Translations under genes and position numbers: made by a program
In this document: positions 1 through 10,481 of the stretch, one piece after another
How positions within the stretch are numbered: the first letter of the stretch is position 1
How the letters are laid out: every line of letters begins with the position of its first letter
Notes under the pieces: model-generated
What the model was told of the DNA's origin: nothing
What the model saw: only the letters and a program-made list of their open reading frames with translations
Databases searched by the model: none
DNA from: Theileria orientalis strain Shintoku
Taxonomy: Eukaryota; Apicomplexa; Aconoidasida; Piroplasmida; Theileriidae
DNA: 64,000 nt
Assembly (NCBI RefSeq): GCF_000740895.1
Contig: NC_025261.1
Span: forward strand, 1,550,001 to 1,614,000
Reading direction: 5' to 3'

Positions 1-646
1 AGTCAATTTCTTATAGGTAACTGTACCAATCTAAGTTACCATAGCTATTCTTAACTTATTAGAAATAAATATCCTAATTTGAATAGTTCTTATATATTCT
101 CTCCACTTACATATCGATAAGTAAAGTTTCTCAGCTCATCGAAACAAACTGATGCGAATATCAGTAGTACATATCCTGTCAAATAGAGGAGTGATTTTTT
201 CATGTTTTGGGCTCCAAGCTCAGTTATACACCAACCGATAAGCATTGGTGCAAATATTGCCAGGGCCTTTCCGATCAGAAGGGAGAAAAGTGATACAATG
301 ATCAAAACTCTTAAAAATATATACGGTCTACTGGTACACTTTGAAGGCCAAAAAAGGGGCATCAACAACTAAAAATACATATTATTTGGTGAAATCAACT
401 ATTAATCAACTACATACTGAGATATATGATTTTAATCTCAAGTAAATAGTGGTATTGGAATCTGGGCCAATTAAAGTTATGTACAGATAATTTTTTACTG
501 TATATATTACAAATATTTATTCCTACTTTATATCAACTTACTGAATAAATTTCCTTTTTGGTTGGCTTTTCACGAATCTCCTCAATCGTGAGACTGTGGT
601 TAGAAGCAGAGCGGTTTCTGCTGTATCCCATAACGCACTGTCCCAT
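1..646 (-). CDS. ABCB-type half ABC transporter, N-terminal part (partial, runs off left edge)
   Basis: Minus-strand gene rebuilt from exons at about 542-646, 111-368 and probably 1-30. Exon 1 encodes 35 residues beginning MGQC and ends at a GTAAGT donor in phase 0. Exon 2 starts after a TTTTTAG acceptor and ends at another GTAAGT. The 86 residues of exon 2 hold two hydrophobic segments with the layout of the first helices of ABCB6/ABCB7/HMT1-type transporters: a W-P-S element, R-V-x-I-x-x-x-F-x-x-L-I-G-K-A-L, and D-E-L-R-N before the next helix. Nucleotide-binding motifs would lie outside the window. The family exports substrates across organelle or vacuole membranes. The MGQC start fits N-myristoylation plus palmitoylation rather than a mitochondrial presequence. 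The third exon is the least certain part. Confidence 0.6.
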
Positions 647-993
647 TCTTATAAAAACTTAAAAACAAAATGTTATGGTACGGTATTCCTTTGAAAAATG
701 AATGAAGGATAAAAATTTTACTTAATATTAATCTAACAATGACGATCTCGCCGTTAAGGTTAAAAATGCTAGTTTCAGCTTGATGTAATTACAATCACTT
801 AAATTACTTAGTGAAGAAACACTACATTAAAGTAAGAGCAATTGGAAACTTGGTGCTTTACATTATTCGACTGGTGTACTTTTTTGTACTCAGGGATAGT
901 CTTAGACGTCACCATTTGAGCGAAGACTAAAACAACAAATTAAAATATTTTACTTCAATAGATTACTTTAAATTAATTTTTAAATGGATGCAA
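647..993. other. Intergenic, 5' of the ABC transporter and 3' of UTP12
   Basis: AT-rich spacer between the ABC transporter start and the UTP12 stop, both on the minus strand. It should hold the transporter promoter. No open frame, RNA gene or repeat was recognised. Confidence 0.5.
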
Positions 994-3900
994 CTACGTT
1001 GTTTCCTGAAAAAAAGTCAGGCTAACCCCGACCACTCCGAGAGTTTTTGCCAAGTATATCTCGAATTCCTCTACTCTATCACGTACAATTAAACATATTA
1101 AATTAGTCTCTTTAGGCTGTTGTTATTGCTAATCATAACGTTTTTTATGTGTTCCAGTCCCGATTTGTTGAACTGTATCATTTCCTACACAAATGTTACA
1201 TTTTTTCCTTTTTGTTCTCTCTCGTCTATCTTATTCGCCTACCAGGTAGTTTGAGAGTATCTGCGGTATCTGCTTCTTCAGTTTGTGTATGTTCGTCTTG
1301 TTGTTTACGAACTGTTTCAGGTATACTTCACTGATCATCAGTGACACGTATATCAAATACTCCAGGTTGACCACGTTCCTCCTATTTCCTCCAGTCCCGT
1401 CTGTACATATTCGTTCGATTTCTCGCACTTACCTTTAAGGTATATATCAAAAATGTCAATTATGCTTTGCAGCAGCTACAAGCTCTTATTATTAATGCTA
1501 GTTTACCTGCTCAATGTTTATGAATGGCAATGACAGCAGCATGTTGTAAACCAGGTTATAATTAACGTTCCTCAGTATATTGTTGATGTTCTTCAGCTTT
1601 TCGTTAATGTTCTCATCGTCCAGCTCCAGAGTCTGAATGCAATTTATCTTTCATCCGATCAATACGCCTTAATGCCACTAGTCACTGCCGCCTAATTGCC
1701 GACAGCTTCTTTATTTACTAGTTACAGGCCACCAACCTCAATTAGTTGCTCCAGTGTGCTCAATACTTTACTGTTTAAGTTCAGTTCCTTTGACAACTGT
1801 TGATCCTGGAGCTTCTCGTGTTCCTCCTCGACGAATATGAGGTCATTGCTGATTTTATACTTCGACACACAGTAGCAGTTGTTTCCTACAAAGCGCGTGT
1901 ATTACCATTGTCTGGGTGAATTTATTGTATATGTACGTATGTGCTTATTTATCCTTAAGCGTATAAACATATGTGTGCGCCATCATGTATACATGTGCTT
2001 TTAACTAGGTAACTATATACTGCTAATATTATTCATAACACACCTGTTATATAGAAAAACTGGTTATATGTGCTCATTTCTATTAGCGTTAGTGGGTAGT
2101 TGAAGTTACTTATCTCTGTTATCAGCACATGCTCGTCACAGTCGTACAGCTTCACCTTGTTATCGTGGCTAATACTTATCAGGTAGTGAGTATTGTTCAA
2201 GAATTGAATCTGCACATAACAATTAGCCTTTTACCATGCAATTAGAGTAACTGCTTTAACTGCCTACTCCACTATAATAACTGCTTTAACTGCCTACTCC
2301 ACATCTATATACTGGTAGTACTAGTGCCCACCAGGCGGTAGATAGTACTACCTATTATTAGAAACAGCATTAATCTTAATTTTATGCTTATCAACTACCT
2401 GTGCGACTGTTTTTGAGTGCTGCAGTAGGCTCTTCAGTATGTTTCCGAACTTAACATCCCATATTTTAATCGTCTTATCCAGCGACGCTGACGCTAGCAG
2501 TATCAAATCTGACGATACTGCCAGTGACGTCAAGGGCAGGCTGTGACCAAACAGCGTCGAGTATATCTTCAAGCTGTTGTAAAATGCGATTATTATGTTA
2601 TTGTTCAGCAGTCCCAGGTACACATACTTTTCATCGGCCTACATTCGTGTCATTATCCAGTATACATTCTCAACAGCATACCGTATACCACAAAACCAAT
2701 ACCCGTAACTACCATATCCAATACCCATAACTATCATAACTAACACCAGTATTAGTATCTAACTACTACAGTAACTTAACCGACTACTTTTATCAATGTA
2801 AACTACTACAGTAACTTAACCGACTACTATTATCACTAAATTAACTTAATATTCTTGCGACATCCATACTTACCTGTGAGTGTGTTATTTGCTGATTCGT
2901 GTTCAACTCAGCCACAAGACTCCCTGTGCTCAGGCTAATCCTTTTAACCCAATTGTACTTAAACACTATCAACAGCGCCTCCTCCTGGTTTTCACTCCTA
3001 TAATACACGTTGATTATCTCATTTTTGAGGCCATCGCCGGGGTACTCCTCCGTTCCCAGGTGCTCGTTTACTATATTATTCAGTGACGTCACTAGATAAA
3101 ACCCGTGGGTGTTAATGTTATACAGCAACAGTCTATTGCTCTTCAACACCAACAGTATGTTGTTATTGTTCACAAACACCACCTTCGTCACGTTATGCAC
3201 GTACTCCTTGTCTCTTTCTACTGGCGTCACGGCCTCGCCTTCTTCTAAGTTGTCAATTTTAGTGTAGTAGAAGTGGTTACTCGTGTAGTTAGCCACGTTG
3301 TTATTCTGTGTGTTGAATATCATCATCTTAGTTCTCGAGAGTGTCAACAGTTTCCTGTTGTCCGGTGACAGTTTCATCAGCTTAACACTACTGTTGTGGT
3401 ACTTATTCAGCCTATACAGCTTTTCAAACAACACGCTCCGATCCTCAGCACTCTCCACCTTACCAGCATCAGCATTACCATTAACATTATCATTAATATT
3501 AGAATTAGTACTAGCATTACCATTAGCATTATCATTAATATTAGAATTAGTACTAGCATTAACATTAACATCGGCATTTGCATCAGAAACATCTTCATTG
3601 GCGTTTTCAGCATCCACTTTATCAACCACTTCTTCCTCACCCTTTTTACTATTCAACTTTTTATTCCTCATCGCATTTGATAATGCTTTACGGTTAAGCT
3701 TATATACGTTTGTTATATTATTGTTATAGTTAATCACTGTGTAATAATTATAAATTTGAATACTATTTATGGCATTTTCATAATCATCCTCTACATCTTT
3801 ATCGTTGTAATGGCCACTACTGTCAACATTCACATCCTCATCTATATCAGCTGTACTAGTACTACCAGTAGCACTAATATTCAAGTCGTCTCCTATATTA

Positions 3901-5626
3901 TATATGTGTAATAACTTATAGTAGTCTCCGTGTGCGTATTTTTCTTCTTCATCAACATCCATCTCATCGCCTTCTTTATTGGCGGCATCGGTGTTATTAG
4001 CTGTAGTACTTGGTGCTCCAACCTCACCCTCGTTGACTTCATTCGTCAGCAGTGATTTCAAATACTTGTATTGCGACCTTAGGTTACTCGGCATATTACC
4101 CTTATCTATCTTCCTGTTCGTCATCTTCAACACCTTTTTAAGCTTATTTATTTTTACCTTTAACTTTTCATTGACTCTTCTAAGTCTTTTATTCCTTCGC
4201 ACTTCAACTTCCGAGTCATTCAACAACTTGTACGTGTATATGTGCTTGTTGTACGCTACAAACAGCAGATCTATCCTACCATCGTCGAGGGTGGAACTAC
4301 CTCTGGCATAGTCTCCAGGTTCCCTCGCCATGTCATCTGATAATCCCCCTGTCGTTTTATCGCCAAGTACTTCACTTCTTCCACCGTTTACATCCAAATC
4401 CATGCTATAGTTAACGGCTTTGTCGACGCCACCTATCCCCGTGACATCTGGGTAATATGTAACGTGCTGTAGGTATTTACTCTTCAGGTAGTTGTGTTGA
4501 TTTTCAATTTTATACAGCAATCCCACTTCGTTCAGGTCCTTGATTTTATAACAGTGTATGACATTATTGTTCTTATAGTTTACGTATAACTTATCCTAAA
4601 CCAATATCAGATACAACTTTAGTAATATCTATACTACTCCTAGTCATACTAATAGATACCTCTATACATCTATACTTTGTAAATCCCTTAAATATTCTAC
4701 TTACCGAGCTTATAATGAAGTGGTTGAACTGCAACAAAGGCTCTATTATTGTATTTATGCACGTTTCATTGATTATATCCCATATTTTAATCATATTATC
4801 CTTCGACATACTAAATATGTATCCCAACTCGTCCTTGTTTTCCAGCTGGTTTTCCTCTTTGATCTCATTACCAAACGAACCAGGCCTACTTTTCTTACTA
4901 ATATGTCCTGGCCCTTTTTGATTTTTATTTTTTTCACTGACTATTAGCTTATCATTAAAGTAATAAACTGTCGACAGTATAATATTCTTGTGTCCCTTCA
5001 ATTTATACAGTAATTCGCCGTCAAACACGCTCCAAACCAATATATTCCCGTCGTTACTTCCGCTGATCAGCAGCTCTTCGTTTACGCTAAACCATATTCA
5101 TGAATGTGTAACTACATTACCTCAGTGATAGGCACGTAATCGCCGATTTATGTCCTATAAGCACATTATCTTCGTTTACTATCAACACTCCACTGTTATT
5201 TAAACCGTTACTATTATTTATTTCTGCTAAAAGCTCATTCGTATATAGGAATCTTCTTATTATCCCATCTTTGTATCCAACAAACAAATACTTGTAGTCC
5301 GACTCCTTTACTTTATTACTTTTTGAATTATTTGTTAATATAAAACAAACAACAAGCGATGAAGGATTATATTCGTCCTTTTTAAAGTCAAATTTGATTT
5401 TTATTTCATTTAATTTACAGTTCCAAAGGCTCACGGAGTCATCGGTACCTTAAAATAATATTATTTAAGCGAATTAAATGTGGATACAAATTATATAGTT
5501 AAATAACTAAAGAAATAAACCTGAAAAGACGAGTTCTGGAGATAAGGATTCTATAGATTTGCAGAGAGGAGAATTAACGGTACCGAATGTAGTTTCATGT
5601 AAATACCGTAAATAAGACTTAACCAT
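994..5626 (-). CDS. UTP12: UTP12/WDR3 (DIP2) homologue, small-subunit processome WD40 protein, 11 exons
   Basis: Predicted exons (minus): 5521-5626, 5121-5448, 4705-5086, 2874-4595, 2399-2638, 2044-2209, 1737-1885, 1507-1632, 1433-1475, 1243-1400 and 994-1107. All junctions are GT-AG, keep phase, and give about 1177 residues. Family evidence: the N-terminus MVKSYLRY followed by T-x-F-G-x-V-N-S-P is the WDR3/Utp12 signature. WD40 units follow (for example S-G-S-N-D-G-N-I-L-V-W and S-A-S-L-D-K-T-I-K-I-W-D). A glutamate-rich F-V-E-E-E stretch follows the last WD repeat, and a C-terminal Utp12 domain carries L-L-S-L-P-F and ends with a hydrophobic G-V-V-G-V-S-L segment. In other eukaryotes this protein joins the UTP-B module on the 5' external spacer of pre-rRNA in the nucleolus. 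The fourth exon adds a long Asn/Asp/Glu-rich insert absent from yeast and human proteins. Exon 11's acceptor was chosen for phase. Confidence 0.88.
2248..2302. repeat. Intronic tandem duplication, period 30 bp
   Basis: Two copies of a 25-base unit repeating at 30-base spacing, wholly inside the UTP12 intron between the exons at 2399-2638 and 2044-2209. Confidence 0.85.
2761..2836. repeat. Intronic tandem duplication, period 40 bp
   Basis: Two near-identical 36-40 base copies (2761-2800 and 2801-2836) inside the UTP12 intron between the exons at 2874-4595 and 2399-2638. The same intron also holds degenerate A-T-C-C-A-A-T-A-C-C-C repeats at about 2700-2740. Confidence 0.85.
3471..3554. repeat. 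In-frame 42-bp tandem repeat in UTP12 coding sequence
   Basis: Two copies of a 42-base unit (14 codons) that translate into a repeated Asn-Ala-Ser-Thr-Asn-Ser-Asn-Ile-Asn-Asp type block in the disordered insert of the fourth UTP12 exon. Confidence 0.85.
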
Positions 5627-6259
5627 TTTTAAAATAATTACGAATACACCGATTAATGTACATATAAATTAATTTTATCTGAAATTAGTATGGTCGAGGG
5701 AACAAGAAATATATACACTATAAAGATGCTAAAAAAGGAGATTCCTGGGTATCTTCTATATCAATATAGGAATAATGATTTAAAAATGAATATCGTGTAA
5801 TTTCATTATCAGCGATTTTAGCCATTATTAGCTTTTTTGCTAAAAAGGAACATCTTCTCAATTTTTCATTTTTAACTGAAATAAATCAAACGTTCATTAA
5901 TTTTTATGTAATTAAAAATATATTAAATCGATAGAAAGGGTTAATATTCAAATGTGTCAGGTGTTTCAATGTTAGTTATGATTAAATTAAATTTACACAA
6001 AAATGTCAGTTAATTTAACAATAATATTGCCGAATGAACAGAAATTAATATTTTAAAATAGAAGTTAATATTGAGTTAATATGCACCTTTCGTTATCTTG
6101 ACTTCCATGTCTATAATAGTGGGTACCTTTAATACACGCAGAGGACCAGAATTTGTGTTTATCTCATCTTTTATGTGTAAAATATGTTTATATAAATTAT
6201 CGAATAATAGAAACACTAAACTTAATAAATAAAATTGTTTCGGTGATATAATTGGTGAA
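5627..6259. other. Divergent intergenic region (UTP12 and the 816-residue gene)
   Basis: Very AT-rich spacer between two genes transcribed away from each other, so it probably carries both promoters. No open frame or structured RNA was recognised. Confidence 0.5.
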
Positions 6260-8710
6260 ATGTTACAATCAAGTGAAAATATCGGAACTGATCACACACC
6301 TGACCATTTAAGCACCAGTAATGATAACAATGATGTGTTAACACAAGAGGCGAATGAATTGTGTGAGGAAATTGGGGAGTTGGTGGATTCCATATACACT
6401 AATTTTACTGCCCAGGAAAATGTGGACTACAACGACGCTCAATTTGGGGCGAAATCATATAATTTCTGCAGCAATGAAGCTATGAGTAACTTCAGCTGCT
6501 GTAAAAATAGCACTCACTGCAATGTGTTGGCTAATGAGCTGATGAGGAAGCAGATTGAGAAGGAGAAGCTGGTGTACTGCAACGATAAGTTAGACGAAAT
6601 AAGAGGGATGCTGGAGAGCTTCGGGGAGCCGGAGCGGACCGATAAAAGGAACGGATCTGCCTGGGAGATCGACGATAACTACTTGCAGCAGTTTCAACTG
6701 AAGATGAACGTGAAAAACCAGCAAGAAATTATAAAGAATAAGCTGAGTAAGGCTAACAAGTTAAAGTTGTCAGACTACTACAAGATCCATTTCAGTAAGT
6801 CAAGAGCTAACACGTCTCCAGACTTCAACATGGTAAACGGAAATGACGGAGTCCAGAGCAGAATGATGACCAGTCCCTGGTCGAGCAAGGTTACTAGCAA
6901 CCACAGTGTTCCCACGAGAGTTGATACAACTATGAGCCACAATACACACAATACTGGAAATAACGGCCAAGTCAACGGCATGAGTGGTATTAGAAACTAT
7001 GTCACCAGCAGTAGTAAGGTGTTCAGCCAAAGTCAACGCTCTTCGCGAAGTATGTTAAACAACAATGTCAGTGACAGTGTCCAGAACTGCTACACTAGCC
7101 AGGGCCCCTCTAACCTGTATCGTACCAACATGGTGGGCACATGTAACAACGACGGAAGTATGATGTATGTGAGAGGGACCATGAAATTGAACTCTAACGC
7201 ACCCCAAAATGGTGCGTTCTGCTCTGGTTTTGCGAGGTTCAATGCGAACAAGCACAAGAAACCTATGATGAGCAGGGAGACCATGAGTGGACTGAGTGTT
7301 CCCTACGCAGTTGGTCCAAGGGCCAACTACGGCTTCTGCGGAAGAACGAATGCTCCAAGTTACGATTTCGGTAAAATTAACCACAGTAACTCGGCGAGCA
7401 CGTGTTACAGTAACAGCTATTACGGAGAAGACGACCCTGCCTTAATCAGCAGCATTGGCACCGAGGACGATGACAGTGCAGTTGTACGTGCCAGCTGTAT
7501 GGGCCTGAGCAGTGCGGGCGGTGCGAGTGGTAATTGCATGGGCTTTAGCACTGCTGGAGGTGCAAGCGGCGGCCTGTTTCGTGGCTGTTTTAGTGCCAAT
7601 GTCGGCACTACCACCAATACCCGCGAATTTGATGACGACATAATCAGCAATGTCAACATCGGCACTACCGCTGGCCCTGGTCGCAGCAGCAGTAGAATGG
7701 GCGTCGCTACCACTGGTGCCAGGAGCATGAGTCAGATGGGCAGTCGAACGATGGATACCACGAGTTTCGGCGCTGTGGGAGGAAGTAAGAAGATGGGCAC
7801 CAGTGCTTTTGAGGACCCGAGGAGAAAAGTTGGTAAAGTTAATGAAGTTGGTAGTGGAATGAGTGTTTGTGCCACCTCAGGTTACGGAGCTAACAGTGCC
7901 GACAACAATACCAACACATCTAACAAGGAAGAGTCGCAATACTACGAGTTCGAGACCATAGATGACCTGATGGAGTACGAAAACGACGAATACTACTGCG
8001 ACTCGATGGGTCCGCTGCCACAGTTAACGAACAGCAACGATGAGTTGCTAGATAAGTTGTTTGAGGGCAATGAACCGAACACAGGAAGCACACCGCTGGC
8101 AGTGCCCTACTTAAAGGGAGGACTGGTCACTACGCCAACAAACACGCGAGCGACAACTAACGGCAATAACGCCAATTACACATTAAATAATAGCACGAAT
8201 TACCCGAGTAGCCCAACTGGAGGACCCAGGAACACCGGTAGTAGATTCGCAGTCGACAGGGAAGTAAACGGAGGGGAGATAAGTGACGATGGTGACGGAA
8301 CGACTGGGGAGGTGGCAAGAGAGAACAGCAAGGAGGAGAAGCAGTGCAAACACTTCTACTACTATAAAATATATAACGGCAGGTGTGGCGACGGTAAAAG
8401 GGAAGGAGGCACGAAGAAGAAATGCCGCCACGGCCACAACCACAGCCACAGCGGCGACCAGGACCACAAACATCGCCACCACCACCATGGCCACTGCAGC
8501 CACCACCGCCGTTCAAAGGAGGAGGATGAGGAGGAGGAAGGCAGTGAGCCTGAAGATGCGAGCTTCGAGGACTCGAGCGCCGACAGCGCCGAGGTTCTGC
8601 GGTTCAGCCGCTGCAAGCCTGAGGGAAAAGGCACCGTTAAAGTGGGCAGGGCTGCCGGTAGAGAGGACACGGTCTACAAGGCGAGAGTCATCTGCCCAAA
8701 TGTACAATAA
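6260..8710 (+). CDS. Large low-complexity protein of unknown function, His-rich C-terminus
   Basis: Single-exon frame of 816 residues without signal peptide or membrane segment. I do not recognise the family. Residues 1-190 are the most protein-like part: an acidic helical start, a Cys-containing stretch around residues 70-95 and a Lys-rich helix. The middle is Ser/Gly/Asn/Thr/Met-rich, with short internal duplications of an S-x-A-G-G-A-S-G unit at about residues 415-440. Residues 456-512 are shared almost exactly with VPS13 (see the repeat at 7625-7795). At about residues 710-755 there is a dense His cluster typical of metal-binding loops, followed by a run of Glu/Asp. Base composition is richer in G and C than the flanks, which supports coding. 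It is convergent with the FAINT gene at 9255. It could be a lineage-specific nuclear or cytoplasmic protein; nothing supports a specific role. Confidence 0.75.
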   Translation: MLQSSENIGTDHTPDHLSTSNDNNDVLTQEANELCEEIGELVDSIYTNFTAQENVDYNDAQFGAKSYNFCSNEAMSNFSCCKNSTHCNVLANELMRKQIEKEKLVYCNDKLDEIRGMLESFGEPERTDKRNGSAWEIDDNYLQQFQLKMNVKNQQEIIKNKLSKANKLKLSDYYKIHFSKSRANTSPDFNMVNGNDGVQSRMMTSPWSSKVTSNHSVPTRVDTTMSHNTHNTGNNGQVNGMSGIRNYVTSSSKVFSQSQRSSRSMLNNNVSDSVQNCYTSQGPSNLYRTNMVGTCNNDGSMMYVRGTMKLNSNAPQNGAFCSGFARFNANKHKKPMMSRETMSGLSVPYAVGPRANYGFCGRTNAPSYDFGKINHSNSASTCYSNSYYGEDDPALISSIGTEDDDSAVVRASCMGLSSAGGASGNCMGFSTAGGASGGLFRGCFSANVGTTTNTREFDDDIISNVNIGTTAGPGRSSSRMGVATTGARSMSQMGSRTMDTTSFGAVGGSKKMGTSAFEDPRRKVGKVNEVGSGMSVCATSGYGANSADNNTNTSNKEESQYYEFETIDDLMEYENDEYYCDSMGPLPQLTNSNDELLDKLFEGNEPNTGSTPLAVPYLKGGLVTTPTNTRATTNGNNANYTLNNSTNYPSSPTGGPRNTGSRFAVDREVNGGEISDDGDGTTGEVARENSKEEKQCKHFYYYKIYNGRCGDGKREGGTKKKCRHGHNHSHSGDQDHKHRHHHHGHCSHHRRSKEEDEEEEGSEPEDASFEDSSADSAEVLRFSRCKPEGKGTVKVGRAAGREDTVYKARVICPNVQ
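7625..7795 (+). repeat. Shared coding cassette, copy A (inside the 816-residue gene)
   Basis: This stretch matches the minus strand of 51069-51240 in the same reading frame. The first 40 or so bases are about 75-80 percent alike. The following roughly 130 bases differ at only one or two positions, including third codon positions. The peptide starts E-F-D, runs through G-T-T-A-G-P-G-R-S-S-S-R-M and ends G-S-K-K-M. Confidence 0.95.
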
Positions 8711-9254
8711 TGTGTTACAAAATACAGGGACGCAAATGCCTGCACACACCTACTGATATTGTGAGAATATGCATATTTTACAGGCCATTTGTTGCCGTAT
8801 AAATAATGTTAATGCGTAGTGCATATTGGTGAGTAAAATGGAGGTAATGGCTGACTGGTGAGAAGCAAGGGTACGTGTTGACCCCGATGCGAGATTCCAC
8901 AGCTAAACCTGTCATTCTCACACATTCGGCCAAAATTAAAAGAAATCGAAGATAGTAGCATAATTGTGTATAAAATATAGTACAATAGGTGGTAATTAAG
9001 GGTACGAGTCGGGGGCCATAACGGCCCCCAGTTTAAATGCGAGCATTGGAAAACATAATGTCTCAACTAATATGTAAAGTGCGATTATGGTACATTACAT
9101 CTCAGTGTTTTCAAGATTGTAACACGCGCTAAGTGGGCGTGATAGTAGTGTACAGGGCCTCCAGGGCCATAACATTTGGATTCACCCCTCAGGTGAATGT
9201 GATGTCTGCGATTTCAGATCAGCGGGTAAGTGTGTGTTAACCGGAATAGCTGAT
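8711..9254. other. Convergent intergenic region
   Basis: Lies between the stop codons of the 816-residue gene and the FAINT gene. An 85-codon minus-strand frame at 8809-9066 has no recognisable features and was not called. Nothing else seen. Confidence 0.5.
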
Positions 9255-10481
9255 CTAACAACAGTAAATTACCAAGCTGTGATTTAACACGTTTTCAGGA
9301 CACTGATCCTCTTTTGTAATGTGCTTTTCTTCAGGGTCTAACAATCGGTAATTGTGCCACTGATCGGTCTCGTCGTAGGGATAATAATCGGCAAAACGGT
9401 CAGGCTTATCAAAATCTGAGTATTCCGAAGTCGAAACGTAGTACATCCTGCCTTTGATGATCTGGTAAATGACCCCCTTCTTCGCATTACGTACGACAAC
9501 CTGGTTTAAGTCAGTAGTGTAGGTAACGGACTTAGGGTAAATTATTCCACGCTCACCTTTGTCCCAGACCCTGAGGTTACCGCAGGTGACCCTAACACAC
9601 CGAATGTTAGGCATAATCTCGTAGTCGAGGTCGTTGAACAGCCTTCGTACGTTGTACTTGGTCCGTTGGGGAGATTTGTCAGGATCGAACTTTCGGGTTA
9701 AAAATTCGAGCACATCTAGCACTATTTCGTTAGGCTTGAGCTTTAAATCTGGAACTTGAGGCGAAAACTTGGGCGGCTGGCCTGGGAAGTAAACTCTAAA
9801 GACCTTTTCGCCCGCTTCATTCAAGCCCACGTAAACGCTAATGGCGCACACGTTGCAGTAGTCCCTAGAGTCCCAGAGCAACCTGTCACCTTTGGTAACC
9901 CTGGATATGACATAACCGTGCTTGGCAGTGAAGGTGTAGGATTGGTTCGAGTGGTTGTATATGTACTGAACTTGGTCGGTGCTAAATTGGTTACTGATGT
10001 CGACCAAGGCCATTTGATTATCAGAAGAGTCACTTTCAATAGAGGGTAAAGGCTCATCAGGATCTTCATTATCGGTGTCGCCCGGGAAGAGGCATCTCAT
10101 GTTCCGATTGCCCGATTGGTCCTTGTACAGAATTACTCTGTCAAAATATCGCTCATTTTCCACCTGGGCAATGAGTTGATCACCTTTGACGATTCTGCAG
10201 AACAAATACCCAGGTTTGGAAGTGTACTTCTCCCGCTCAGTCCTAGGGTTCTTTTTATAAGTTACATATTGATCAGTGTGCTTGACCTTGACGTCCAGTT
10301 CGAGCAGTTGGTATTCAAAGTCGTTTGGTAAAGACTGACCAGTTAGTGGTAAAACGTCGCTATTGTGGTGAGATTGAGTGTTTGCGATTTTTGTGTCTGT
10401 GCCAATGCATTTGGCGGCGTTATTTCCGCCGCGGCTCAACAAATAAATGTACAACCATATTTGCCACCGACAGAGGCCCAT
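9255..10481 (-). CDS. Secreted multi-FAINT (DUF529) domain protein
   Basis: 408 residues starting at the ATG at 10481; the frame runs two codons further upstream but those are TTG. A hydrophobic N-terminal stretch (about residues 5-18) looks like a signal peptide. Three tandem units follow at about residues 55-135, 165-250 and 255-390. Each carries the FAINT pattern: L-D-x-L/V-x, a Y-x-Y or similar strand, then K-x-G-Y/V-x-x-x-x-V-x-K-G-D-x-L-x-W and a closing strand with F-P-G. FAINT means frequently associated in Theileria; these proteins are typically secreted and in transforming species many reach the host cell. No C-terminal anchor or KDEL-like signal is visible. It sits among housekeeping genes rather than in an obvious subtelomere. 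The family is confident; the function is unknown. Confidence 0.85.
   Translation of the reverse strand: MGLCRWQIWLYIYLLSRGGNNAAKCIGTDTKIANTQSHHNSDVLPLTGQSLPNDFEYQLLELDVKVKHTDQYVTYKKNPRTEREKYTSKPGYLFCRIVKGDQLIAQVENERYFDRVILYKDQSGNRNMRCLFPGDTDNEDPDEPLPSIESDSSDNQMALVDISNQFSTDQVQYIYNHSNQSYTFTAKHGYVISRVTKGDRLLWDSRDYCNVCAISVYVGLNEAGEKVFRVYFPGQPPKFSPQVPDLKLKPNEIVLDVLEFLTRKFDPDKSPQRTKYNVRRLFNDLDYEIMPNIRCVRVTCGNLRVWDKGERGIIYPKSVTYTTDLNQVVVRNAKKGVIYQIIKGRMYYVSTSEYSDFDKPDRFADYYPYDETDQWHNYRLLDPEEKHITKEDQCPENVLNHSLVIYCC

Noticed and set aside
8809..9066. 85-codon minus-strand frame in the convergent gap
   Set aside because: No conserved pattern and it sits in the likely 3' UTR region.
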